The notes: generated from the letters alone by a model not told the origin. DNA of 64,000 nt from JARRKC01 sp963723965 (GCA_963723965.1 CAVRSV010000010.1:181131-245130), one strand, 5' to 3'. Positions 34,362-43,596 are shown, counted from the stretch's first letter. A program made the numbers and translations.

Positions 34362-36980
34362 ATGGACATGAACCGGCTGACCGAGAAAGCGCGTGAGGCG
34401 CTTGCCGCTGCACATACACTGGCCCTGCAGGAACGACACAGCGAGGTCGACACGGCCCACCTGCTCGAGAGTCTCATCGACCAGGACGGCGGTCTGACCG
34501 CCTCCGTGCTTCGACGGGCCAATCTGGAACCCGAGGTGCTTTCGGCCGGCGTCCGGGAGCTGCTCGAACGAAAACCGCGTCTGAGCGGTCCGGAAACCGG
34601 CCAGGCCTACCTGTCGGGTGCGCTCAACATGCTGCTGAGCAAGGCCGAGGAGGAGGCCCGGGAGCTGCGGGACGAATATGTTTCGGTGGAACACCTCCTG
34701 CTCGCCATGACGGGCGACCGGGGCGAGGTGGGCAAGCTGTTCAAACAGGTCGGCTTGACCCGGGACAACGTGATGACTGCGCTGCGGGAGATCCGCGGCA
34801 ATCAGCGGGTCACGTCGGAAAACCCGGAAGCCACGTACGAGGCGCTGGACAAGTACAGTCGCGACCTGACCCGGGAAGCGGCAGCCGGGCGACTGGATCC
34901 GGTGATCGGCCGCGACGACGAAATCCGCCGGATCATGCAGGTGCTCTCCCGGAGAACCAAGAACAACCCCGTGTTGATCGGGGACCCGGGCGTCGGCAAG
35001 ACCGCCATCGTCGAGGGACTGGCTCAGCGGATCATTCGTGGCGACGTGCCCGAGGGGCTCAAGAACAAACGGGTGGTCGCCCTCGACATGGGGGCTCTCA
35101 TCGCCGGGGCCAAGTACCGCGGGGAGTTCGAGGAACGCTTGAAGGCGGTCCTCAAGGAGGTCCAGTCCTCCCAGGGGGAGATCATCCTCTTCATCGACGA
35201 ACTGCACACCGTGGTGGGGGCGGGAAAGGCCGAGGGCGCGATGGACGCGGGAAACCTGCTCAAACCGATGCTGGCCCGCGGCGAACTGCACTGCATCGGA
35301 GCCACCACCCTGGACGAGTATCGAAAGTTTATCGAGAAGGACAAAGCCCTGGAACGGCGCTTCCAGACGGTCCTGGTCAGCCAGCCGAGCGTCGAGGACA
35401 CGATTTCCATTCTGCGGGGACTCAAAGACCGCTACGAGGTTCATCACGGCGTTCGAATCAAGGATTCAGCGCTCGTCGCAGCGGCCGTTCTCTCGAATCG
35501 CTACATCACCGAACGATTCCTGCCCGACAAGGCCATCGACCTGATGGACGAGGCCGCCGCCAAACTGCGTACCGAAATCGATTCGATGCCGACTCAGGTC
35601 GACGAACTCGAGCGCCGCGTCATGCAGCTCGAGATCGAGCGCCAGGCGCTCAAGCGGGAAAAGGATGCGGCCTCCCTGGATCGGCTCTCCAAGCTGGAGA
35701 AGGAACTGGCTGAAACGCGCTCTCACGCCGACGAACTGAAGGCGCAGTGGCTGGCGGAAAAGGACTCCGTTCAGGAGCTCCGGGGGCTGCGCGAAGAGAT
35801 CGAACGGGTGAAGATCGAGATCGAAAAGGCGGAGAGGGACTACGACCTGAACCGCGTTGCCGAGCTGCGTTACGGAAAGCTTGCCGGGCTGGAGCAGCAA
35901 CTCAAGGAAAGGTCGGCAAGAATGCTCGAGGAGGATGATCGCCAGCACCTGTTGCGCGAAGAAGTCGACGAACAGGACATCGCCGGCGTCATCAGCCGCT
36001 GGACGGGAATCCCGGTGTCCCGGCTCCTGGAAGGCGAAGTCGAAAAGCTCCTGCATCTGGAAGACTCCCTGCACCGGCGGGTGGTGGGACAGGACGAGGC
36101 CGTCAGCGCCGTGTCTCAGGCGGTCGTCCGCGCCCGTTCGGGCCTCAAGGATCCGAATCGCCCGGTGGGGAGCTTCATCTTCCTCGGACCCACCGGGGTA
36201 GGTAAGACGGAACTGGCCCGGGCCCTGGCGGCGTTCCTCTTCGATGACGAACATGCCCTGATCCGAATCGACATGTCGGAATACCAGGAGAAGCACACGG
36301 TGGCCCGACTCATTGGCGCCCCTCCCGGCTACGTCGGCTACGAGGAGGGGGGGCAGCTGACCGAGGCCGTGCGCAGGAGGCCCTACTCCGTCATCCTGTT
36401 CGATGAGATCGAAAAAGCACACTTCGACGTCTTCAACACGATGCTTCAGGTTCTGGATGACGGCCGGCTCACCGACGGGCAAGGGAGAACGGTCGACTTC
36501 AAGAACACCATCCTGATCATGACCTCGAACATCGGCAGTCGCGAGATCCTGGAGTTTCAGGGAGGAACCGCCGGTGAAGGGTATGAGCGGATGCGTCGCA
36601 AGGTCCTCGAGGAGGTTCGCCAGCACTTCCGCCCCGAATTCCTGAACCGGGTCGACGAGGTGATTGTCTTCCACTCGCTCGACGAGAGTCACCTCAAGGA
36701 GATCGTGCAGATCCAGCTGCGCCAGCTGCGCAGCCGGCTGGCCGAGCGTGAGCTCAATCTGGAGCTGAGCGAACGGGCTATCGAACACCTCGTCCGGGTG
36801 GGCCACGACCCTTCGTTCGGCGCTCGACCCCTGAAAAGGGCGATCCAGAGGGAACTGGAAAACCCGCTGGCCCGAATGATCGTGAGCGGCGAACTCCGGG
36901 ACGGCCAGACGGTCCGGGTTGACTACGACGCGGGGAAATCGGCGCTCAGCTTCCACACGGCCCACGCGGTGACGCACTGA
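34362..36980 (+). CDS. clpB: ATP-dependent chaperone ClpB (Hsp100)
   Basis: Disaggregase that works with DnaK. Layout in 872 residues: N domain 1-150; NBD1 with Walker A GDPGVGKT (207-214) and Walker B ILFIDELHTVVGAGKAEGAMD; coiled-coil middle domain at about 405-530, which distinguishes ClpB from ClpA/C; NBD2 with Walker A LGPTGVGKTELARALA and VILFDEIEKAH; C-terminal domain with RVGHDPSFGARPLKRAIQRELENPLA. The ATG at 34362 gives the usual MDMNRLTEKAREAL start. Confidence 0.98.
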   Translation: MDMNRLTEKAREALAAAHTLALQERHSEVDTAHLLESLIDQDGGLTASVLRRANLEPEVLSAGVRELLERKPRLSGPETGQAYLSGALNMLLSKAEEEARELRDEYVSVEHLLLAMTGDRGEVGKLFKQVGLTRDNVMTALREIRGNQRVTSENPEATYEALDKYSRDLTREAAAGRLDPVIGRDDEIRRIMQVLSRRTKNNPVLIGDPGVGKTAIVEGLAQRIIRGDVPEGLKNKRVVALDMGALIAGAKYRGEFEERLKAVLKEVQSSQGEIILFIDELHTVVGAGKAEGAMDAGNLLKPMLARGELHCIGATTLDEYRKFIEKDKALERRFQTVLVSQPSVEDTISILRGLKDRYEVHHGVRIKDSALVAAAVLSNRYITERFLPDKAIDLMDEAAAKLRTEIDSMPTQVDELERRVMQLEIERQALKREKDAASLDRLSKLEKELAETRSHADELKAQWLAEKDSVQELRGLREEIERVKIEIEKAERDYDLNRVAELRYGKLAGLEQQLKERSARMLEEDDRQHLLREEVDEQDIAGVISRWTGIPVSRLLEGEVEKLLHLEDSLHRRVVGQDEAVSAVSQAVVRARSGLKDPNRPVGSFIFLGPTGVGKTELARALAAFLFDDEHALIRIDMSEYQEKHTVARLIGAPPGYVGYEEGGQLTEAVRRRPYSVILFDEIEKAHFDVFNTMLQVLDDGRLTDGQGRTVDFKNTILIMTSNIGSREILEFQGGTAGEGYERMRRKVLEEVRQHFRPEFLNRVDEVIVFHSLDESHLKEIVQIQLRQLRSRLAERELNLELSERAIEHLVRVGHDPSFGARPLKRAIQRELENPLARMIVSGELRDGQTVRVDYDAGKSALSFHTAHAVTH

Positions 36981-37002
36981 GTACCGTGCCGAATCCCGGC
37001 GA

Positions 37003-38751
37003 TCAGGGAATCTCGATCTCCTGACCAAGTCGGATGCGGTTCGGATCCCGAATCGCATTGGCGCGCAGAATCCGTTCGACGGAGGAGCCAAAGCGCTGGG
37101 CGATGTTCAGCAAAGTATCGCCCCGCTTGATGACATATCGGCGGGGTGAGGCCGTCGGCGCCGCTCCGGTGCCGACGGGAACTTCGAGGGTCGAACCGGG
37201 CTGAATCGCATCCGGGTCCTCGATGTCGTTCGCTTCGACCAGCGTCATCACCGTCGTTCCGAAACGGCCGGCAATCGCCGAGAGATTGTCCCCCGCACGA
37301 ACCGTGTAGCGAAGCGATGGTTCGTCGTCCCCGCCATCCCGCGAAAAGAACTGAGCGACCGAGTCACCGAGAGCCGAGGACTGGCCCAGGACCAGCATCT
37401 GGCCTGGAAAGATCCGGTTCGCGTCTCGGATCCGATTGAGACGAATGATCTCTGCCGGCGCGACCCGGAACTCGGCGGCAATCGAACCCAGCGTATCGCC
37501 CTCTCCGACCCGATAGTGGACCTCCCCGTTCGCGGCCACCGAGACTTCCCTTCCCGCCGGTCTCAGACGAGCCAGCTCCTTCTCCACCGCCGGGCCCCGC
37601 CCCGAAGGCACCCGAACCTCGATGCCGGCGGGTAGGGTCCGGCGGGAGCGGGACAACAGCCCTTTGAGGTGGGGATTCAGGTCCCGGAGATCCGCAACCG
37701 TGACTCCGGGAACCCGGGTGAAGGAGGCAACGGGGCAGGCCTTCGCCAGGGTGATCGTGTCGAATTCCAGGGGCTTCTCGATCTCGAGGTCTCCGAAGTA
37801 GCGCCGGAAGTTGCGCGAGACCTCGAGCGCCGCGAGGAACTCCGCATAGAAATTCTTGCTGGCAAAACCGAAGTATTTCGATTCATAACTGCGAATGATG
37901 TCGCGAAGATCTCCCCCGCACTGCTCCTTGGCTCGCAGCATGCCGTTCCTGCCATGGTTGTAGCTGGTGATCGCAAGCGGCCAGTTGCCCAGCGCCTGGA
38001 AGTTCTCCGACAGGAGCCGGGCCGCCGCCACGGTCGCCCGTATCGGATCGAGGCGCTCGTCGACGGAGCGGTTGATCCGCAAATAGCTCCGTCCCGTGCC
38101 GCGCGTGAACTGCCAGATTCCCGCGGCCCCGGCATGGGAATAGGCGTTGTAGTTGAACGAAGACTCGACATGCGGGAGCACGGACAGTTCCACGGGCAGA
38201 CCCATTTGACGGAACGTCGCTTCGATCCAGGGCAAGTACAGTCCCGCGCGAACCAGACTTTCCCGGAATCGGGTCCGAACACCCCGCTGGAAACGAATGG
38301 ACTCCTTCTTCTCGCCCAGAAGTGCCGGCGTCACCTCGTAGCCGAAGGAGCGAAAGACGCTCACGATGTGTCGCTCACGGCGTCCGAGACTGGGAGAGTC
38401 CGGCCCCGCCTTGGCAATCGACTCGAAGACGGCCTGCAGTTCCTTCAAATCCTGCTTGAGGACCTCCTTCTGCCGATCTGCCTCTTGCGAATCGCCGTCG
38501 ATATCCCGGTCGAAGTTCTTCAGCTCATAGACCAGACGCAGGTCGTCCTGGTCGTGAAAGATGACCTGGGTGGCCTCGTACTGGGTAAAGATCTTTTTCC
38601 AGAACTCGATCTGTCGCTCGAAACCCTGTGATGGAAACAGCGCAGCGACGTGATCGAGGGAGAACCCTGCTTCGGCGTGCAGGAATCCTTGGACGAGAGT
38701 CACGATCAGGAGACAGAAACAGCCGATTACGAATTTGCAGCGAAAGACCAT
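37003..38751 (-). CDS. mltD: Membrane-bound lytic murein transglycosylase (MltD-like) with three LysM domains
   Basis: Periplasmic peptidoglycan-cleaving enzyme. After an N-terminal hydrophobic signal (KFVIGCFCLLIVTLVQGFLHAEA) and a helical region comes an SLT domain with the catalytic Glu near residue 196 in LPHVESSFNYNAYSHAGAAGIWQFT and the ITSYNHG motif. Three LysM peptidoglycan-binding repeats follow at about 412-456, 480-525 and 538-581 (YRVGEGDTLGSIAAEF, YTVRAGDNLSAIAGRFG, YVIKRGDTLLNIAQRFG). ATG 38751 is chosen over a 22-residue upstream extension because it starts the signal sequence. Confidence 0.92.
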   Translation of the reverse strand: MVFRCKFVIGCFCLLIVTLVQGFLHAEAGFSLDHVAALFPSQGFERQIEFWKKIFTQYEATQVIFHDQDDLRLVYELKNFDRDIDGDSQEADRQKEVLKQDLKELQAVFESIAKAGPDSPSLGRRERHIVSVFRSFGYEVTPALLGEKKESIRFQRGVRTRFRESLVRAGLYLPWIEATFRQMGLPVELSVLPHVESSFNYNAYSHAGAAGIWQFTRGTGRSYLRINRSVDERLDPIRATVAAARLLSENFQALGNWPLAITSYNHGRNGMLRAKEQCGGDLRDIIRSYESKYFGFASKNFYAEFLAALEVSRNFRRYFGDLEIEKPLEFDTITLAKACPVASFTRVPGVTVADLRDLNPHLKGLLSRSRRTLPAGIEVRVPSGRGPAVEKELARLRPAGREVSVAANGEVHYRVGEGDTLGSIAAEFRVAPAEIIRLNRIRDANRIFPGQMLVLGQSSALGDSVAQFFSRDGGDDEPSLRYTVRAGDNLSAIAGRFGTTVMTLVEANDIEDPDAIQPGSTLEVPVGTGAAPTASPRRYVIKRGDTLLNIAQRFGSSVERILRANAIRDPNRIRLGQEIEIP

Positions 38752-39358
38752 AGATCCGAACCTGCTCCAAAGTGCCCGCCTCTGGCGGGTTCTCCGAGAG
38801 GTCGGGAGGCACGCCATTCGTCGCCTCGAAGCCGCCCGTCCCCTCCGTTTGCTGTGATTCTACCAAAGACCTCCGCTGCCGCCGATGCCCCGAATCACTC
38901 CCTTATTGACTCTGCTGTGGAGAAGTGGAGCGGAAATGATGCCGAAGGACAGTCGCGGTTCGGGGGAGAAGCCGGTTCGCGGTGGAGGGTTTCGCAGGCA
39001 GCGGTCATGTTCACCCAGTCCGGACGAACGACGGGACGAAACCCTGCCAATTGTGGGTAGAATGTGTCGGAAATCACGGTGAACTTCCCCGAATCTTCGA
39101 TACTCTTGCCGTCATACGGCGGTGTGTGTACTATCTCGGTCGGCCGGAGGATCATTACGACACTGGGGGGCGTAGCACTTTCCTGCTGAATGCCACTGTA
39201 CGAATCACTAGGCTACCTTGAACGATCCACGCGCATTGGAATCTCAGAGTCAGGCCATTCCCCATTGATGCTACGAAGTTTTTTGGATATGATTTGGTTT
39301 TTAGAGTTTAGGTTGTATTAGATTAGAGTCGACCGAATCCAGGGAAGGCGGTGCGCTG
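38752..39358. other. Intergenic region of about 600 bases, AT-richer at its right end
   Basis: No convincing gene. A perfect hairpin (CCCGCC, TCT, GGCGGG) at 38775-38789 lies just upstream of the transglycosylase start, in its probable leader. Open frames of 60-90 codons on both strands around 38885-39221 have no ribosome sites or recognisable sequence. The last 120 bases (from about 39240) are clearly richer in A and T and probably carry the promoter of the next gene. Confidence 0.5.
39294..39321 (+). promoter_or_regulatory. Candidate promoter of the 39359 gene
   Basis: TTGGTT (39294-39299), a 16-base spacer and TATTAG (39316-39321) lie in an AT-rich stretch 37 bases before the ATG. Both hexamers are partial matches and several alternatives overlap. 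Confidence 0.35.
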
Positions 39359-39856
39359 ATGGGAAAATTGAGGATCGAGCCGAAAGTAAAACCTCCGGTT
39401 TCCAAAGAGGAGTATCAATACTACAAGGGAGTCCTGAACGAGGCTATGGGCGCCGCCGATTCCAATTTCGTCTTCTACGACCTGGAAAAGAATGAGGACC
39501 CTCGCAAGGTGCGAAAGGCGTTCCAGTACGTAGCCGCACAAGAGGGAACGGACGTGATCATCCGCGCGAATCGCGATCGGAACAGCCTGGCCCTCAAGTT
39601 CCGCCAGGCGAAGGCCTCCCGTTCCGTCGAGGGATCGGCCGCCTCTTCGGGGCGTATCTCCGCTGAAGAATCGCGGAACCGCATCGTTTCCGCCCTCGCA
39701 TCGGCGAAGGGGCCTCTGAAGAAGTCCGCCATCATTGGTGCCACCAGCGTGAGCCCGTCGAGCTGGAATCTTCGTATCAAGGAACTGCTGGATGAGGGCA
39801 CCGTTCGCCGGCATGGGAGTGGTCGGGAGACCACCTATTCGCTGAAGCGCAAGTAA
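39359..39856 (+). CDS. Hypothetical protein with C-terminal winged-helix-like region
   Basis: A 165-residue basic protein. The N-terminal half (about 1-80, KEEYQYYKGVLNEAMGAADSN and FQYVAAQEGTDVIIRANRDRNSLALKF) is probably alpha/beta and unrecognised. After a Ser/Ala-rich linker, residues 100-165 look like a winged helix: RNRIVSALASAKGPLKKSAIIGATSVSPSSWNLRIKELLDEGTVRRHG, then a strand pair ending TTYSLKRK. A DNA-binding role is therefore possible. Nothing adjacent explains it; it stands alone between two gaps. Confidence 0.6.
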   Translation: MGKLRIEPKVKPPVSKEEYQYYKGVLNEAMGAADSNFVFYDLEKNEDPRKVRKAFQYVAAQEGTDVIIRANRDRNSLALKFRQAKASRSVEGSAASSGRISAEESRNRIVSALASAKGPLKKSAIIGATSVSPSSWNLRIKELLDEGTVRRHGSGRETTYSLKRK

Positions 39857-39905
39857 CCTCGGATCTTCTGCGGCCCACGCAGAGTACAGTTATCACCACC
39901 GCAAT

Positions 39906-39926
39906 GAGGGGTGCCACACGCCCCTC
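39906..39926 (+). terminator. Hairpin downstream of the 39359 gene
   Basis: GAGGGGTG (39906-39913), loop CCACA, then CGCCCCTC (39919-39926): an 8-bp stem with one G-T wobble, followed by TCTTGAACATT. It lies 50 bases past the stop codon and before grpE. The T content after the stem is modest. Confidence 0.4.
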
Positions 39927-40009
39927 TCTTGAACATTCGGCGCGGGGGCAGTGGCGAGCGATCGTCGGGCCTCCCCTTTATTGCGTCGGATGGCGTTTGC
40001 TTTGGGACC

Positions 40010-40594
40010 ATGGCAGATAAGAAGGAAGGCCCCGAGACTCGGGAGTTTCAAGTCACGGACAAGCGTTTCTGGGTAGCGGATGAGTCTATCCTCGAAAGAG
40101 CCCAGCCTGCTGAACAGAGGTTCCCTTCATTCGTCGAGGAACTCAAAGCTCGCACCGAAGCGGCGGAGATGAAGCTTCGAGAGCGGATTGATGTACTTCA
40201 ACAGGAGAATGATGCCTTCCGGGAACGCCTCGAACGTCAGGTCGAACAGCGTGTGAGGCGCGGCAGAGCGGAACTCCTGCGCGATCTGCTCGAAGTGATC
40301 GACAATCTGGAGCGAGCCCTGGAGGTCGCTGCCGACAGTCCCGATCCGGCACTTCGAGAGGGAGTCGCTCTCAACCTGGGCCTCTTCCTGGCGAAGCTCA
40401 AGGCCTGCGGAGTGGAGCCTTTCGCGAGTCTCGGTCTCCCGTTCGATCCCAACCTGGCGGAGGCAATTGGCGCCGTGGACGTCGAGGAGCCCGAGCGGGA
40501 CGGAACCGTCGTGGAGGTGTTGCAGAAGGGCTACCTCTGGGAGGACCAGCTCCTGCGTCCCGCCATCGTCCGGATCGGACGGCTCAGGAGTTGA
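40010..40594 (+). CDS. grpE: Nucleotide exchange factor GrpE (divergent)
   Basis: Co-chaperone that releases ADP from DnaK. The 194-residue protein has a long N-terminal coiled coil (VEELKARTEAAEMKLRERIDVLQQENDAFRERLERQVEQRVRRGRAELLRDLLEVIDNLERAL) and the C-terminal beta domain (GVEPFASLGLPFDPNLAEAIGAV, EVLQKGYLWEDQLLRPAIVRIGR), which matches GrpE, though sequence is divergent. ATG 40010 is preferred over an upstream start that adds 33 residues. It is far from dnaK at 16901 and has no dnaJ or hrcA neighbour. Confidence 0.85.
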   Translation: MADKKEGPETREFQVTDKRFWVADESILERAQPAEQRFPSFVEELKARTEAAEMKLRERIDVLQQENDAFRERLERQVEQRVRRGRAELLRDLLEVIDNLERALEVAADSPDPALREGVALNLGLFLAKLKACGVEPFASLGLPFDPNLAEAIGAVDVEEPERDGTVVEVLQKGYLWEDQLLRPAIVRIGRLRS

Positions 40595-40597
40595 GAT

Positions 40598-41245
40598 TCA
40601 TTTCCGGTATTCGATTCGAATCGATTCGATGGTCTGCTTGCCCGCCGGATGGTACTTCAGCGCCGGGTGCGGATCCTTGGTCAAGGGCGCATTGGAGATC
40701 CTGTCGGCGACTTCGATACCCTCCACGACCTTGCCGAAGACGTTGTACTGGCCGTCCCAGCCCGGAGTCCGCTTGAGGACGATGAAGAACTGGCAGCTCC
40801 CGCCGTTGTCGGCGCCCTCCTCGTGACCCATCGCCACGGTTCCTCGATCCACGGGGGTCTGGGAGAATTCCTGGGGAAGATAGGAGCCCGAGGTTCCCTG
40901 TCCGTCGTTGAACGGATCCTGGTCTCGCGACAGGGGGTCTCCGCCCTGGATCATGCGATCCTTCATGACCCGATGGAAGGACGTCCGGTTGTAGAAGCCG
41001 AGATCGGCCAGTTCGATGAAACTGCGCACCGTCTCCGGTGCCAGATCGGGAAGAAGTTCGACGGTGATGTCACCCTGGCTCGTCTTGATGACCGCGAAAG
41101 GACGACCGGCGGGCGGAGTCTTTTCGGCTGCCGCCGCGGATTCGTCCCCGGCCTGGGCGGCCGGCTTCTCAGGCGGTGCGGCACTACTGCAGGCGGCCAA
41201 CAACAGAATTCCCAGCCCAATGAAATGAAACGGCTTTCTGGTCAT
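40598..41245 (-). CDS. Cyclophilin-type peptidyl-prolyl isomerase, lipoprotein
   Basis: Accelerates Pro cis-trans isomerisation in the periplasm. The N-terminus is a lipoprotein signal (FIGLGILLLAAC, lipobox L-A-A-C), followed by an Ala/Pro-rich linker and a cyclophilin domain at about 50-215 with FAVIKTSQGDITVELLPDLAPETV, the active-site FHRVMKDRMIQGGD, MGHEEGADNGGSCQFFIVL and VFGKVVEGIEVADRI. The stop faces the grpE stop four bases away. Confidence 0.93.
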   Translation of the reverse strand: MTRKPFHFIGLGILLLAACSSAAPPEKPAAQAGDESAAAAEKTPPAGRPFAVIKTSQGDITVELLPDLAPETVRSFIELADLGFYNRTSFHRVMKDRMIQGGDPLSRDQDPFNDGQGTSGSYLPQEFSQTPVDRGTVAMGHEEGADNGGSCQFFIVLKRTPGWDGQYNVFGKVVEGIEVADRISNAPLTKDPHPALKYHPAGKQTIESIRIEYRK

Positions 41246-41334
41246 GTCTGGGGATTATCCGAAACCCCGGCGCGGATTGCCAGTCGAAGGGGGTCCTGCG
41301 AGTGGCGGGGCGGGGGCGCGGCCGGCCTGGCGGG

Positions 41335-41856
41335 CTAGACCTCGATGGAGCGCCAGCGCCGGTGCCGGCGGCGGGGCAAGCCTCCCGAAAAGGCCTGGCA
41401 GAGGGCGATCGCAAGGGCATCGGAAGCATCGTGAGGCTCGGGCACCGTCGGGAGGTTGAGCAGCATCCGGACCATCGTCTGGACCTGCTGCTTGTCGGCC
41501 CTGCCGTAACCGGCGACGGCCTTCTTCACCTCCAGAGGGGAGTATTCATGCAGGACCAGGTCGTGCCGGGCCACCGCCAGCAGGACGACCCCGCGCACGT
41601 GACCGAGCGTGAGGGCGCTCTTGACGTTGGCAGCGTGGAACACGCTCTCGACGGCGGCAACCTCGGGACGGTGACGAAGAATGACCTCTTCCAGACCCTG
41701 GAAGACCGCTTTGAGTCGTTCCTGCATGGGAGCCTCTCCGGAGCGCCCGGCGGGTCGGATGGCGCCGTAGTCGATGCAGCGATAGCGACTGCCCTCCACC
41801 GACACGATCCCGTAACCGGTGCAGCGGCTTCCGGGATCGACGCCGAGGACAATCAT
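41335..41856 (-). CDS. ruvC: Crossover junction endodeoxyribonuclease RuvC
   Basis: Resolves Holliday junctions. RNase H-like fold with catalytic acidic residues D7 (LGVDPGSRCTGYGI), E70 (VAAVESVFHAANVKSALTLG), D143 and D146 (HDASDALAIAL). At 173 residues it is normal length. It lies 40 bases downstream of yebC on the same strand, a common pairing; ruvA and ruvB are not next to it. Confidence 0.96.
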   Translation of the reverse strand: MIVLGVDPGSRCTGYGIVSVEGSRYRCIDYGAIRPAGRSGEAPMQERLKAVFQGLEEVILRHRPEVAAVESVFHAANVKSALTLGHVRGVVLLAVARHDLVLHEYSPLEVKKAVAGYGRADKQQVQTMVRMLLNLPTVPEPHDASDALAIALCQAFSGGLPRRRHRRWRSIEV

Positions 41857-41896
41857 GACTCCATGCTATCCGGCCGCACTGACCCTGGGCCCGGCA

Positions 41897-42646
41897 TCAG
41901 GAAGCAAGCGATTCGAGTTCCGCCTCATCGATGTCGAAGTTGGCGAAAACGTTCTGGACGTCGTCGTGGTCCTCCAGAGCTTCCATCAGGTTCAGCAACT
42001 GGCCGGCCACCTTCCCCTCCACGTGAACTTCCGTCTGGGGGATCATGGTGAGCGAGCTCTCCTCGATTTCGATGCCCGCCGCCTCGATCGAGCGTTTCAC
42101 CTCCTCGAAGGTGTCGAGTGGCGTGTAGATCGAATAGAGATCGCCATCCACCTGGAGGTCCTCGGCACCCGCTTCCAGGGCGATTTCGAGCAACTTCTCC
42201 TCGCTGCTGCCTTCTTTCTTGACGGCCACGTAACCCTTCTTGTCGAACATCCAGAGTACGCTGCCCGACTCGCCGAGGTTGCCGCCATGCTTGGAGAAGA
42301 TATGCCGAACTTCCGCGACGGTCCGGTTCTTGTTGTCCGTCAGAACTTCCACCAGGACTGCCACACCGCCGGGTCCGTAACCTTCGTAGGTCGACTCTTC
42401 GTAGCTCTGTCCCGGGAGCTCCCCGGTTCCCTTGAGGATCGCGCGGCGGATGTTGTCCTGAGGCATGTTGGCGGCCTTTGCCGCCTGAACGGCTGCTCTC
42501 AACCGCGGATTGGCATTCGCGTCACCTCCGCTGATCCGTGCAGCGACACTGATCTCTTTGATCAGCTTGGTGAACATCTTTCCCCGTTTCGCATCGACGG
42601 CGGCCTTTTTGTGCTTGATCGAATGCCATTTAGAATGTCCGGACAT
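41897..42646 (-). CDS. yebC: YebC/TACO1-family protein
   Basis: Conserved YebC/PmpR-type protein linked to translation of poly-proline stretches and transcription control. The 249-residue sequence begins MSGHSKWHSIKHKKAAVDAKRGKMFTKL and contains NPRLRAAVQAAKAANMPQDNIRRAI, YEGYGPGGVAVLVEVLTDNKNRT and FSKHGGNLGESGSVLWMFDKKG, all diagnostic. ATG 42646 has AAAGGAGA upstream; the open frame further upstream is antisense to truA. Co-transcribed with ruvC. Confidence 0.97.
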   Translation of the reverse strand: MSGHSKWHSIKHKKAAVDAKRGKMFTKLIKEISVAARISGGDANANPRLRAAVQAAKAANMPQDNIRRAILKGTGELPGQSYEESTYEGYGPGGVAVLVEVLTDNKNRTVAEVRHIFSKHGGNLGESGSVLWMFDKKGYVAVKKEGSSEEKLLEIALEAGAEDLQVDGDLYSIYTPLDTFEEVKRSIEAAGIEIEESSLTMIPQTEVHVEGKVAGQLLNLMEALEDHDDVQNVFANFDIDEAELESLAS

Positions 42647-42784
42647 GGTAATTCTCCTTTGGACGCAGGACCCGACCAGCAATTTTAGCATGCCCGGATT
42701 GCCCCGGTACCGACATCTTGCGGTTTGCCGGGGCCTTTCGGGGAACCGCCCAGGCCGACAGAACCCGGGGCGAAGGAGGACGAA

Positions 42785-43555
42785 TTGAAGCCCCTCCCCA
42801 TCCCTCCCCGTCAGAAGTACCGGGCCATCATCCAGTACGCCGGCACGCGCTATGCGGGTTGGCAGATCCAGAAGAACGCCCTCACGGTGCAGGGGGTGCT
42901 GAGGGAAACCCTCAGCAGACTGGCAGGGTACCCGGTGACCGTCGTAGGTTCCGGCCGCACCGATTCCGGCGTTCATGCCCTCGGCCAGGTCGCCCACTTC
43001 TTCTTTCCCGAGAAGGAGTCGATTCCGGACCTGCGCCGGGCCCTCAATGCCCTCCTCCCCTGGGATATCCGCGTGATTCGCCTGGCGCCGGCCGCCCCCG
43101 GATTCCATGCCCAGAAGCAGGCGCTCAAGAAGCGTTACGAATACCGGATTCTGACGGCTGCCGTGCTCCCGCCTTTTCTTCACGCACGGGTCCATCATCT
43201 GCCGCTCCGGCTGGATTTCGACGCCCTCCAGGAAGGCGCAGCACTGCTGCGCGGACGTCACGACTTCTCGTCCTTCACGGCAGCCGCCTCACGGGTGCGC
43301 AGCCACACCCGGACCGTCCTCCTCTCTGATTTCCGCCGGAAGGGACATCGGCTGGTCTACCGCATCGAGGCCGATGGTTTCCTGCACCACATGGTCCGCA
43401 ACATCGTGGGCACCCTCATCGAGGTCGGTCTCGGCAAACGCCGACCGCAGGACCTGCCGGCCCTGCTCGAAGCCCGGGACCGGACTCTGGCCGGTCCCAC
43501 GGCTCCGGCCGACGGCCTCTACCTGGTCCGGGTCTGGTACCGCCCAAGTTCCTAG
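42785..43555 (+). CDS. truA: tRNA pseudouridine(38-40) synthase TruA
   Basis: Makes pseudouridine at tRNA positions 38-40. The catalytic Asp is in SGRTDSGVHALGQVAHF; other signatures are YAGTRYAGWQIQ, ALKKRYEYRI, RGRHDFSSFTAA and DGFLHHMVRNIVGTLIEVG. TTG 42785 is chosen because AAGGAGG lies five bases upstream and the preceding in-frame residues are not conserved. Its TAG stop is inside the first unit of a heptad repeat. Confidence 0.96.
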   Translation: MKPLPIPPRQKYRAIIQYAGTRYAGWQIQKNALTVQGVLRETLSRLAGYPVTVVGSGRTDSGVHALGQVAHFFFPEKESIPDLRRALNALLPWDIRVIRLAPAAPGFHAQKQALKKRYEYRILTAAVLPPFLHARVHHLPLRLDFDALQEGAALLRGRHDFSSFTAAASRVRSHTRTVLLSDFRRKGHRLVYRIEADGFLHHMVRNIVGTLIEVGLGKRRPQDLPALLEARDRTLAGPTAPADGLYLVRVWYRPSS

Positions 43556-43596
43556 ATTCCGGTTCCCGGTTCCGAGTTTCGAGAGCCCGGAACGCC
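43548..43596. repeat. Degenerate 7-bp tandem repeat after truA
   Basis: Seven in-phase heptads, beginning with GTTCCTA (which contains part of the truA TAG stop), then GATTCCG, GTTCCCG, GTTCCGA, GTTTCGA, GAGCCCG and GAACGCC. GTTCCTA is shared with the repeat at 16794 and GTTTCGA with that at 20894. It lies between co-oriented truA and uppS. Confidence 0.82.

Noticed and set aside
35466..37091. Minus-strand open frame of 541 codons
   Set aside because: Antisense to clpB; all ClpB domains are intact on the other strand.
38885..39221. Several 60-90 codon frames in the gap before 39359
   Set aside because: They overlap each other on both strands, lack ribosome sites and show no coding bias.
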